DNA from: Brachionus manjavacas
Taxonomy: Eukaryota > Rotifera > Eurotatoria > Ploima > Brachionidae
Reading direction: 5' to 3'
NCBI GenBank assembly: GCA_019054805.1
Contig: JAHQIY010000030.1
Span: 372,001 to 436,000 of the forward strand
Length of the DNA stretch: 64,000 bases
The translations under genes and the position numbers were made by a program. Below, piece after piece: positions 18,908-27,772 of this stretch. The notes beneath the pieces are model-generated. The model was given only the letters and a program-made list of their open reading frames with translations, had not been told where the DNA came from and did no database searches. Positions within the stretch are counted from its first letter, which is position 1. Each line of letters starts with the position of its first letter.

Positions 18908-20130
18908 ATGACCAAAAACCAGGTGTATGAAGCGCTACGCCATCAGTTCAACTCAAACAACTTGTTCAACGACTGTGAGTTTCCTCCAACTGATCGTTCA
19001 ATTTATTACATCCAGGCGCCGCCACGAAGCGTCACTTGGCGTCGTCCCAGCCAGATTAGCCCCGATCCTCAATTCATTGGTACTCTCAATTAAACCATTT
19101 TTAAAGATTAATAAAATTTACCAGAACTCTTTTCCTTTATTTTTAGTTGGCGATGCATCCCGCTTTGATTTGGATCAAGACAAGCAAGCGATTCGACAAG
19201 CCTGGCTACAATGGGTTGTTTCACTTCAGATTTTGGCAGTTTGGCAAGTGGTACGATGTGGTAGTGGATGATTTTTTTGCCCGTGTTTCCGGACGGTCGT
19301 CTGGTGTTTTGCAGCAATCGGACAGAGCCAAACGAGTTCTGGAGCTGTCTGCTGGAGAAAGCGTACGCCAAATTGAGCTGGTCGTACGAAGTACTGGACG
19401 CTGGTCAGACCTCAGACGCTCTTTTTGACATGACTGGAGGAATTGAGGAGACTTATAATTTGAAGGAAGTGAACAGACAGGCTTTTTTGATGTGCTGGGA
19501 AATGGGTTGGCGCACGACGCCATGATGGGCTGCTCGATAAACGCCGATCCGAGTTTCAGAGAGGCCAAGATGGCCAATGTTTTGGTTAGGGGACATGCAT
19601 ATGCAATGACTGCAGTGGTCACTCTGAATGTGAATGGAAGAATGGTCAGGTTGGTTAGATGCCGTAATCCGAAGAGCAATGAGGTTGAATGGAATGGCGC
19701 ATGGTCGGTTGGTGATGCTGTGTGGAATTCAATACCAATTGCTGATGGACAAAACTTGGAACAATTTGCCAAAGCTGATGGAGAATTTTGGTTATAAACA
19801 AATAAAACCGAAAAGTTTCATTTTTTATTTTTCGTTTGCAGATGACTTATGAAGATTGGGTGACTAATTTTTACCAAATTCAGATATGTAACATTTCGCC
19901 TGATACACTAAGGTCTGCTCGAGCCGAGACACCACAAAGTTTCAAATGGAATTGTATTCAGTTCGATGGAGAATGGGTAAATGGTCGGTCTGCATGTGGC
20001 TCTGTTCAAGGACATGATAAGGCCAGATATTGGATCAATGTAATTTTATTTTTTTAATTTTTAAAATTCAATCAATAAACATTTTTTTATGTCAATTTTC
20101 TTTTTGTTTGGTTTCTTCCAGCGGGTATAG
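18908..20130 (+). pseudogene. calpain-like: Calpain protease-core fragment, copy 1, introns kept, catalytic Cys segment deleted
   Basis: Exon 1 has [26 protein letters not shown] 67 bp GT-AG intron (19,080-19,146) then joins to VGDASRFDLDQ. Immediately after this Gln, where family members have the G-x-x-GDCW block with the nucleophilic Cys, the sequence jumps to PGYNGLFHFRFWQFGKWYDV; about 55 residues are missing and the frame shifts. An extra T near 19,270 shifts it again before FLPVFPDGRLVF, then EFWSCLLEKAYAKL, MTGGIEE and VRGHAYAM (catalytic His). RNPKSNEVEW follows: the catalytic Asn is kept but the usual Trp after Pro is Lys. The final exon starts MTYEDW and ends RYWIN at a GT donor (20,040), with the next acceptor at 20,121 followed by a stop. 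This copy alone has a further 1-base loss near 19,485. Confidence 0.85.
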
Positions 20131-20249
20131 GTAGCAACTAGATGACAATTAATTGCTCTTTTTTAGCCTACTCATCTCGTCACCAAAGAGTGATTTTAAA
20201 TTAGCAGACAAATTAGTATTTAATCATTTTAAGAAATTAATTATATTTC
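20131..20249. other. Junction between calpain fragment and gene X
   Basis: Short AT-rich stretch ending in CCTTTTATACAATTC, the point where similarity to the left-flank gene X copy begins. Confidence 0.4.
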
Positions 20250-21437
20250 CTTTTATACAATTCAAAAGAAGAATATAATCAAACAGTTGAGAAAGAATTC
20301 ATTGAGTGCAGAAATGTCAACAAAAATGTAAAAAAATAGTATTTGTAAAAAATAAATTTAATAAATAAAATTATTAGCTGAATCCTCCAAAAATAAAGCT
20401 AACAGGATAATGTTTGTTCAAAAAATTTTATGAACATAACAACTCACTAGAAAGCAAAGAGAAAGAAGCTTATCAACCAATATCATCAAATTCATCCTAT
20501 TTTTCAAATTACTCTCAGATATGTATAATTAAATTTATTTCCTAACAATGAATTACGATTTGAAATTAAAAACATAAAGCTTTTTTGCCATGGAATATAC
20601 AATGCAACTAACGCAAAATAAAGGAAAAAATATCGCATCTTGAAGTTGATGATCAATTCAAAATATCATTATTTTAATGTGCTGAGGAATTGAAATGATC
20701 TTTGAATTGACCATCAACTTCGAGTTGCCAAAAATATATCAGATCTAAGGCAATTAAATTCAAAGAAAACACTCAACAGGTATTTCAAAATAATGTCATG
20801 GAATGTCCAAGGCATATTTTTTAACAACCAAATAAGGAAAATTTAGAAGGATTTTTTCATAGTTAATCTTATTATCATGAGACAATTAAAAAACATAAAG
20901 ATTTTTGCCATGGAATATCCAAGGCTATTAACGCAATAAAACGAAATAAATATATCTATTTAAGTTTTTTCTTTTTTTTTTTTTGTTCCAAATTTTAAAT
21001 CTGACGAGTCAGCTTATGCAGATAACGTCAATTTTGATTTCATATTTGAAAAATTCGAAATCGAAAATGATGAAACAAAAATTGAAACTTTTTATAAAAA
21101 TCTTGTTTATGACTATTTTGATGCTATGTTGGAGCAAAAGAAAGAGCCAATGGAGAGAAAAAATGATACAAGCGCAAGCAAACATCAAAATTCTGGAACA
21201 CAAGCCGTTAAAGCTGATGCAAAAGTCAAGAGACCTGGTCAACATGACAATTTATCCGATTTGACAAAAGAAGCCAGAATTGGTCAACCAGACAAAACAA
21301 GTTCAACCATTACCATTAAAAAGCTTTCAAATGAGTTATTTGAGACGCTCTCACAGAAAAAACAAAAGCAGTTACAAGACGGAAAGTCTAGTCGACCAGA
21401 CGGCAAATCTGGTCGAACAGACCGAACAGAAATCTAG
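20250..21437 (+). pseudogene. Gene X, core copy 1
   Basis: The 5' exon here is cut to its end (VEKEFIECRNVNKN). The Ser/Asn-rich block with YQPISSN follows, then a ~455 bp AT-rich insert, then a 149-codon open frame starting about 20,989: SDESAYADNVNFDFIFEKFE, ETKIETFYKNLVYDYFDAML, a Lys/Gln/Ser/Thr-rich linker, IKKLSNELFETLSQKK and a basic Gly/Arg/Asp tail to the stop at 21,435. The acidic N-terminal half and basic C-terminal half suggest a nucleic-acid or scaffold role, for example gag-like, but this is a guess. No family was recognised. Confidence 0.45.
20531..20985. repeat. Insert with CCATGGAATATCCAAGGC repeats and a ~28 bp-arm hairpin
   Basis: Absent from the left-flank gene X (join at about 5,492) but present in all core copies. 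Near-direct repeats AACATAAAG..TTTTTGCCATGGAATAT lie at 20,570 and 20,890, and a related TCATGGAATGTCCAAGGC at 20,798. Between them 20,642-20,670 and 20,694-20,721 form an imperfect hairpin (GAAGTTGATGATCAATTC against GAATTGACCATCAACTTC). The hairpin is the breakpoint of the tandem duplication at 36,715. Confidence 0.6.
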
Positions 21438-21599
21438 TCAACTTCAATATATTTTATCGACACGTTCAAAGAAAAAACAGCAAACTGTAAATAAAAATTC
21501 ATGTAAAAGATAAATTATTTAAGAAAAAATTTATGGTGATTGCTTGTTTCAGAAAAAAGAATAAAGGTCTTCAAAGTCTTGGGAAAAATAAGAGCCCTC

Positions 21600-21670
21600 T
21601 TGAATTTCTCGATATGTTTGTTTTAAAAATTACAATGACATTGATCATTAAATGCTAAGCCATTAATTAA
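21600..21670. repeat. AATGTCATTGTAATTTTT-type repeat between genes X and Y, core 1
   Basis: Reverse complement of the motif at 5,050-5,110, in the same convergent intergenic position. Confidence 0.55.
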
Positions 21671-21849
21671 TGCTTAATTATTTTAATTTTATTTTCAATA
21701 AAATTTTAGGTTTACATTAATTAGAATTCTAACACTCTATTTTTAATAATTTATAATTTGTCAATTTTTTCAAATGTTTTGTTTTATTTATTTATATATT
21801 TTTTTAACTTGGTTTGTTTCTAGTTCATATTTTGTTATTAAAAAATTAA

Positions 21850-22799
21850 TTAGTTCAGTAAAAATAATGAAATATCTTCAGCTTCAGCTTCCTCATTAGC
21901 ATCATCTTCACCAAGTTGAAAGTTGTTTTCGTTTATCCAATTTTCACATTTATTTTTATCAGCCGCTTTTATGAAGTCCAAAAAATTTTTGATCAAATTT
22001 CTTGAGTCAGGACCCCAATCTTCCACTTTTCCTTTCTCAGGTAGTATGTCCCCTACCCATTCCAACAGTGGATCGTAATATCCTTTTGGTACACCTACAA
22101 AATCATGAGGCCTCCAATAAGTCTCGAAAAACAATTCTTTTTTTTATTCACCTCTTCGACTCAAACGCTTGAAAAACACTTGAAATGAAGTTTTTATTTA
22201 AGTTTTTTAAAGAAATTTACCGGTAACGTTTATAACTGTGTTTCCTAGATTCCCAGGTCTTTGTTTACTAGAACGTGAAAAAACTTCGAAAGTCCTATTA
22301 TCGAGTCCCAAAAAAACTCTTAAGAAGGAACTTCAAGCTCTTTCTCTTCTTCCTAGAGACATTTAAAAAATAATTTATATTTTAAAATACATCAATCTCG
22401 ACAAAAATTACCTTTTAAAAATTCATCAATTGTTTTTATAGACTGCATGTTTTGAATTACTACTGTTATTGCTAAATGCAATAATTTTAATTTATTATTT
22501 TTCTAAAATTTAAATAAAAAATTTACTTTTACAATTTAGCTTATTAGGAATCAGGAACTTTGTTTTTTATAAGAATGCAGTGTAAACTTTTTATTTGCCT
22601 TTTTTTAAAACTTCATCATGACTATTGAATGTCTCAAAAACTTCTTTTGTTCTATAGTTTACAGTGATAGAACTGAGCCAAACTCTTTTATTATTTACTG
22701 TCCCTTTATGAGTGTAAGACGTAAAATAAAAGTGGTTTTTAAAAAAAAATTAGTTCAAAATAAATCTATTTAACTCTCAGTATATAAAACTTTTACCAT
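21850..22799 (-). pseudogene. Gene Y (YWRPHDF family), core copy 1
   Basis: Starts with a short first exon at an ATG at 22,799 (MVKVLYTE). Blocks then follow: GTVNNKRVWLSS and FETFNSHDEVLKKAKK, VIQNMQSIKTIDEFLK, the EEEKELEV block, QRPGNL, and the 94-codon terminal block with FETYWRPHDFVGVPKGYYDP, GDILPEKGKVEDWGPDSRN and an acidic tail ending SLFLLN. Introns are short. One acceptor seen in the left flank (AAAG/ATCTC) is changed to AATGTCTC, and a stop follows AFL in the second block, so it is probably dead. No function recognised. Divergent from gene Z with about 40-60 bp between them. Confidence 0.5.
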
Positions 22800-22837
22800 G
22801 TTTTTAAAATATTTTTTTGAATACAGTTTTCCTAAAA

Positions 22838-23191
22838 TTTGTTGCTCGGTATCCTTTGATGAATGTACAAGAAGTGGAGCTTAAAAAAAATAGATTATTT
22901 TCTTGAAAATTTTGGAATTAATTTGAAAGACTTAAAATTTTTTGAAGAAATGGTATGGGATAAGCCAAAAGTAATTATCAAAAAAAAATTTTTCAAAATA
23001 AATTTCAAATTAAGATTTTTCAGGAATCTTATGAAGATACGGACAAAATCGTTGGTATATACCAAAGCAAAGGAAAATATTGTGGGAATTATATTTATGA
23101 AGGTCCTCGGAAAGGACTTTATTTTTAAGTGATAATGGAGTGCCAAAATATATTACAAAGAGGGCAGAATTTTGTGAAAAAATTTTTTGAT
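22838..23191 (+). pseudogene. Gene Z: small protein with giant-virus basic-adaptor-like end, core copy 1
   Basis: Exon 1 reads FVARYPLMNVQEVELKK, then FLENFGINLKDLKFFEEMVW. After a 53 bp GT-AG intron (22,971-23,023) comes ESYEDTDKIVGIYQSKGKY, then YIYEGPRKGLYF and, after loss of one T in a run, SDNGVPKYIT. The pattern Y-x-GPR-x-G-x-YF...NG..KYI resembles the short basic-adaptor domain found at protein ends in chlorella-type and other large DNA viruses and in some mobile elements. An extra A near 22,880 shifts exon 1 relative to core 2. The 89-codon ORF reading through the intron is an artefact. Confidence 0.5.
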
Positions 23192-23215
23192 CAGAGTTAA
23201 TTAAAAAAGAGATAA

Positions 23216-23830
23216 ATATTTTCAAATATTGCATTTATCTTTTAATCTTTAAATTTTTTCAAGGTATTGTTCAAATATTTTATTTTAATTATAGGAAATT
23301 TAGAAAACTTTTTATACCATATTTTATTATACTGCATAATTGGAAATGTTTTTCGATTTAAAAAAATTTTTGAACTCCTCTTCCCTCAAACGACCGAGGT
23401 TCTAAACTTGTTTCTCAAGATTAATCAATATTTTCCGGGCTAATCCAAATTAAAAATAAAAATAAAAATTGTAATTGATCCACTTTTAAATAAAAAATAC
23501 AACATCCGCATTAGTTGTTATGTTTAATTATATATAAATAAAAATATTTATATGATTATTCATTTCAAATTAAAAAAATTAAAAATACGACATAAGCTAA
23601 AAGAGAAATCTCTATTTTAATTTTTATTTCAAAATCAACTTAGCATTCATTCAGTTTTTTATAGAAAATCAATAATTGGTTAATTGGAATTTTTTTTTTT
23701 GAGCAAGTCCTGTAAAATTTTTTGTTACATCATGTGCGAAATTTTTATTTTATCACTTCATTCCGTTCAAAATATATACGGATTTAAGATTTTTAAATGA
23801 ACATTTTGAACGAAACTTCTCAATGCTAAA
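23216..23830. other. AT-rich region upstream of the TTCCGC repeat
   Basis: No gene seen. A small higher-GC island CTCTTCCCTCAAACGACCGA at about 23,379-23,398 is conserved in cores 2 and 3. Confidence 0.4.
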
Positions 23831-23834
23831 AATT

Positions 23835-23985
23835 CCACACATTTTTCATAAGTGTCTAAATCGCAGAATTTCCGCTAATTAGTAACCGATTTTGCGGAAA
23901 ACATTTCAAAAAAAACCTAAAAAATTCTTGGATTATTGGAAGTTGAGTTTTGAGTCGGTACATAAGGCACTTTTTTCTGCGCTTT
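23835..23985. repeat. TTCCGC...GCGGAA repeat, core 1, distal copy
   Basis: Same unit as at 6,905-7,045, reverse orientation. Together with the copy at 25,525 it brackets the gypsy A fragment as direct repeats about 1.7 kb apart. Confidence 0.65.
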
Positions 23986-24074
23986 ATATTTTTTTTCTAC
24001 ATAAATAAAAAAAATTTCAAGACACAGTGTGAACATAAGAAAAGTTAAAATTCTAACAATTTTCCATACTCTTT

Positions 24075-25330
24075 CGCCTTGGGTTTTTTAAATTTTTGGT
24101 GTAATTTCTCTTTTGCTTATAGGACTATTCGTCTGGTTCTTCTATTACTGTAGGTTGGCTATGTTCACTGTGGATTTTTATAAAATAATCACAATTGTTT
24201 TTTTTTTTGCCAACAATTATTTTTGTGAAAAATAATGTGTTTATGTGTAATTTAATTTTTTATTCTTTGTCGCCATTTGGTAGCACTTTTCCAGTTACAT
24301 CTTAAGCTCTTGAATCACTTTTCCAGTCATCGTTGTCTTCCAATACTATTACTTAAACGTGCTCATACATTATTTTATACTAATTTAAAATCTTTTCTCT
24401 TTCGAGCAGGTCATTTGGTGGTATAATTAGGTCGATTGAAATTTTGGGCCTTAGACCGAGCAATATTACAAAAGGTGTTTGGCCAGTTGCAATATGTCTC
24501 CTTTAATTGTAAGCATGTGCTAGTTTATTTGAGTTTAGATTTCAACTCATTTGGTCGTCATCAACAAATGTTGCAATCATTTTCTTAACTGTTTTTACTG
24601 TAACCTCACTTTGAACTTCACATTGTGGGTAGAATGGAGTTGTTTTTAACTTCCGAATGTCTAAATCCTCATACACCAGGTATAAAAGCTTTGATTGATA
24701 TTGTTTCCGCCGTCTGATAATATTGATAATAAGACAATAATTATAAACTTTTAGTAGAATTGTGGAAAAAATTTTTCTAGGTTCAATTTTTTTAATTAAA
24801 AACTTAAATTAATCTCAAAAATTTGTGTATTTTTCAAGTATTTGTGAAAAATTGTATATCTCTTTCTATATCTCGTTGGACATGATGAATCTTCTGAAAA
24901 AGAATTCCATTCTGATTCTAGAAGTATTGCGAGGCGCATTAATTAATAAGATATTGATAATATTAATAACATAGTCACGTATTCTATATATATTTTTTAA
25001 ACAAGAGTTTATCAGCATGTAAGTGTGTGCTAAAAGTGTAGGTAATATTTTAATTTTCAACATAAAGAAGCGTTAATTATCCTTTTTTGTATGATTCATC
25101 ATCAATTCCAATGATACGGATAACTGTTGCTGTTACAATGAGGTTTCGGAAAACCATAAGAGATGTGGCTATGGTTCTATTAAATGATCATTTTGGTCAT
25201 ATTGTTCAGGATCAAATTCAATCAAAATACGATGAGCCTTTTTAGTGTTTAGCTTTTGATAAGATTTACCAAAAATAATTATTTTCGTTTTTATTTGGTT
25301 TTATATTTAGTTAATGTTAACGTTTCCAAC
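24075..25330 (-). pseudogene. Gypsy A integrase fragment, core copy 1
   Basis: Same content as the left-arm element A but without the pol tail: it breaks off after the AKGEFG-proximal spacer near 24,075 and joins the TTCCGC repeat. The integrase block (YNKRRHIATGQTPFVI-like, LLEREKI, TVKTVKKMIATFVDDD) and the 65-codon ORF (24,866-25,063) are retained. Orientation is opposite to the left-arm copy. Confidence 0.65.
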
Positions 25331-25524
25331 TATTTTTAAGATTTTAGTTTAGTTATAATTGTAAATAATAAATATCTTTTTTGCTATAATTTTCTAATTT
25401 TTATCCAAGCCTACTTTGTTAAAATTTTATGAAATCGTCAACAATAGCAAAATAAATAGCTTTAAAAGTCAAAAAACAATTAAAGTTATATTTTTAAAAC
25501 CTTTCCGCTTTTTTTCTCGATCAA

Positions 25525-25690
25525 AAATTCCGCACATTTTTCGAAAGTGTCTAAATTGCAGAATTTCCGCTAATTAGTAACCGATTTTGCGGAAAACATT
25601 TAAAAAAAACCTAAAAAATTCTTGGATTATTGGAAGTTGAGTTTTGAGTCGGTACATAAGGCACTTTTTTCTGCGCTTTATATTATTTTT
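25525..25690. repeat. TTCCGC...GCGGAA repeat, core 1, proximal copy
   Basis: Second copy in this core, next to the gypsy A upstream end, followed by the GKNSGAGGRKNRG-type short frame. Confidence 0.65.
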
Positions 25691-26139
25691 CTACATAAAT
25701 AAAAAAAAATTTCAAGACACATTGTGAACATAAGAAATGTTTAAATTCTAAACTTTTGGGTTGCTTTGGGTGAATTTTAATAGTTAACAAGATTTTGAAT
25801 TTGGAAAACTCAGGTGCAAGTGGACGTAAAAACCGTGGCCATGTAGCTAATTCAATTGCTCCTAATTTGATAGACATTCAAAAATCAAGCATATTAAAGA
25901 CTAGTCACTGATGAATTTCAACATTATTGATGATAATTTAAGTGGAAAAGAATTAATATCAGAAAAATTGTTTGCAAAATCTCACTGTATTTAGCGATTT
26001 TTTTTAAAGCTTTTGATATTACTTTGTTGAAACTATTTTTTTTTTAAAATGCTTGGATTTTTATTCGAATGTATTTCCAAAAAATAAACTTGATTAAGTT
26101 TTGGGTCTTTATTTTTTTAAATAAAGTAATTCCGAATTA

Positions 26140-26240
26140 TTTCCGCTTTATTCAATTTCTGTTCAAAATTTTCGCAAATTTTTCAAAAATGTCAAAAAGA
26201 GGAATTTACGCTAATTAGTCACCGATTTTGCGGAATTTGA
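26140..26240. repeat. Diverged TTCCGC repeat, core 1
   Basis: TTTCCGCTTTATTCAATTTC, then GAATTTACGCTAATTAGTCA and CCGATTTTGCGGAA match the consensus at a lower level, indicating an older third copy in the same core. Confidence 0.55.
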
Positions 26241-26547
26241 TTTTTATTATTTTTATTATTGTTCTTTAAAAGCTGAGAAGTTTTAAATTAATAATGGAAT
26301 GATTAATTAAAGCTTTTTCAGAATTAAATCTATACCGTTTTAATAAAGATTTAAAATAAAATAATTTTAAAAACGAAAACAAAGACGTTCAAGTCGGAAC
26401 TAATCGAAGCAACGGTCCATTTTCCTTGAATCGGTCAAAAGCTTTTAATTTCTTTTTTTAAAAAAAGTGCTAAATATTTCGATCAATTTAATGATCTGCA
26501 GAACGAACAAGGTTTTAAAGAAATTGTTAACCATTTTTTGTTTTTTA

Positions 26548-26603
26548 AGAGGGAACGAAAAAGCATTAGATTCTAGGGGTGCTGATTTATTATGTCGGAC
26601 TAT
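26548..26603. repeat. ~55 bp core terminus (inverted at each symmetry centre)
   Basis: GAGGGAACGAAAAAGCATTA ... TTATGTCGGACTATT. It ends core 1. The same sequence occurs inverted at 27,773-27,830 and again as an inverted pair at 40,999-41,052 and 42,141-42,198, flanking both spacers. Confidence 0.75.
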
Positions 26604-26639
26604 TATTATGGTCATAAAAGCAAAAAATTCTTTTATTTT

Positions 26640-27190
26640 TTTAATGGTAAGCAGTTATCAACGTCAGAAACTGCTTCAACTAATTGATTTGGCAGCGAGT
26701 TCCATATGTAAGCGGTTCTGTTGAAAAAAAAGTTATCTCTATGATGGAGCCTCGAAATTTCTTTGTGACATGCGAAGCAGTGACCTCTTCCTAGGATTTT
26801 TGTGAAATTAAAATTGTTACTTTTTTTAACCAATTCTATTCCATGCATGAACTTGTATAATTGAATTAGATCAGCTCTTTCTTGTTTTTACCAGAGTTGG
26901 AATGTTCAAAGCCTTCAATCTGCTTTCATACGGTTTGTTTCTATATGAAGAAAAAAATTTCGTAGCTCTGCGTTGAATCCTTTCAACATTCTCACATTCC
27001 GACTTAAGAATTAGAGACCATACAGGCACAGCAAATTCCAAAAGAGGACAAAAAAATTAAATACTATGATCTATTTAACCTACAATCAAAATGAGTTAAT
27101 GATTTCCTGATGCGACCCAACATTTGATTGTTTTGTTTGTTGCCTCTATCACTTGATTTTCCATTTAAGATTTGTAATCAAAATAACTCA
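26640..27190 (-). pseudogene. Non-LTR retrotransposon reverse transcriptase C-terminal fragment
   Basis: Minus frames give LEFAVPVWSLILKSE, ENVERIQRRATKFF, YESRLKALNIPTLVKTR and then HGIELVKKSNNFNF ... FFFNRTAYIWNSLPNQLVEA. The RVQRRATK, YEERL..L and R...IWNSLP blocks mark the region downstream of the polymerase in CR1/RTE/Jockey-type elements. One frameshift and a few stops are present. It occurs only in spacer 1. Confidence 0.75.
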
Positions 27191-27194
27191 AAGA

Positions 27195-27772
27195 TCTCTA
27201 GTTAAGCTCTGTTAAAAGCTAATTTAAAAACAGCTGAATTTGATAGAGAGCTAGTTACCTTTATCTGACTTTTCATGTTCTTATTTAACCAGCTTTGTTA
27301 AAAATTTAATATTAAAATATTATCCAAATTTTTTTTTAATAATATTATGAAATTGGAATTAAAAAAAAAATTTATTTATTTTGAAATAATTCATATCCTT
27401 TTTACCCGAATATCTGCAATTAAATTTTTAAAAGGTAAATAAATAGTATTAAAAAAAAATTGGATAATATTTTTATATTTATAATTCTATATTTGAAATC
27501 TTTAAATTCCTCATATTTTTCTATTAAGGATTTAAAAGCTCTGTTAAAAGCTAATTTAAAAACAGCTGAATTTGATAGAGAGCTAGTTACCTTTATCTGA
27601 CTTTTCATGTTCTTATTTAACCAGCTTTGTTAAAAATTTAATATTAAAATATTATCCAAATTTTTTTTAATAATATTATGAAATTGGAATTAAAAAAATT
27701 TATTTATTTTGAAATAATTCATATCCTTTTTACCCGAATATCTGCAATTTAATTTTTAAAAGGTAAATAAAT
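27195..27772. repeat. ~331 bp tandem repeat array, spacer 1
   Basis: AGCTCTGTTAAAAGCTAATT starts at about 27,208 and 27,539. Units include AACAGCTGAATTTGATAGAG, ACCAGCTTTGTTAAAAATTT and TTTACCCGAATATCTGCAAT. About 1.7 units in one orientation. The opposite strand of a unit has a 50-60 codon frame, probably fortuitous. Confidence 0.75.

Larger units (their letters stand above)
5950..26603. repeat. Left arm of the giant inverted duplication
   Basis: The reverse complement of this arm is found at about 42,141-61,691. Order and orientation of every recognisable piece are mirrored: gene X exon, TTCCGC repeat, gypsy A, gypsy B with RING ORF, galactosyltransferase, Mutator-like, mariner, gypsy reverse transcriptase, ACC, calpain, gene X, gene Y, gene Z, gypsy A. 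Arms differ by two large indels (see 11,128-11,850 and 12,718-13,163) and many single-base and homopolymer changes. Arm length is about 20.6 kb. Confidence 0.9.

Noticed and set aside
18908-19428. Overlapping ORFs in several frames over the calpain region on both strands
   Set aside because: Only one frame at a time matches the calpain family. The antisense 183-codon and 106-codon ORFs (such as 19,221-19,772 and 34,604-34,924) are shadows created by its codon bias.
22863-23132. 89-codon continuous ORF as the gene Z product
   Set aside because: It reads through a clear GT-AG intron into a low-complexity Lys/Phe/Ile stretch; the alternative spliced exon 2 has the conserved-looking GPR-x-GLYF block.
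22838-23191. Assigning the X-Y-Z cassette to a named virus or Polinton class
   Set aside because: No capsid, packaging ATPase, protein-primed polymerase or retroviral-type integrase was found with it. One adaptor-like domain and a separate JAMM-like remnant are not enough.
27195-27772. CRISPR array
   Set aside because: Repeats are about 331 bp, without short repeat-spacer alternation, and the sequence is eukaryotic.
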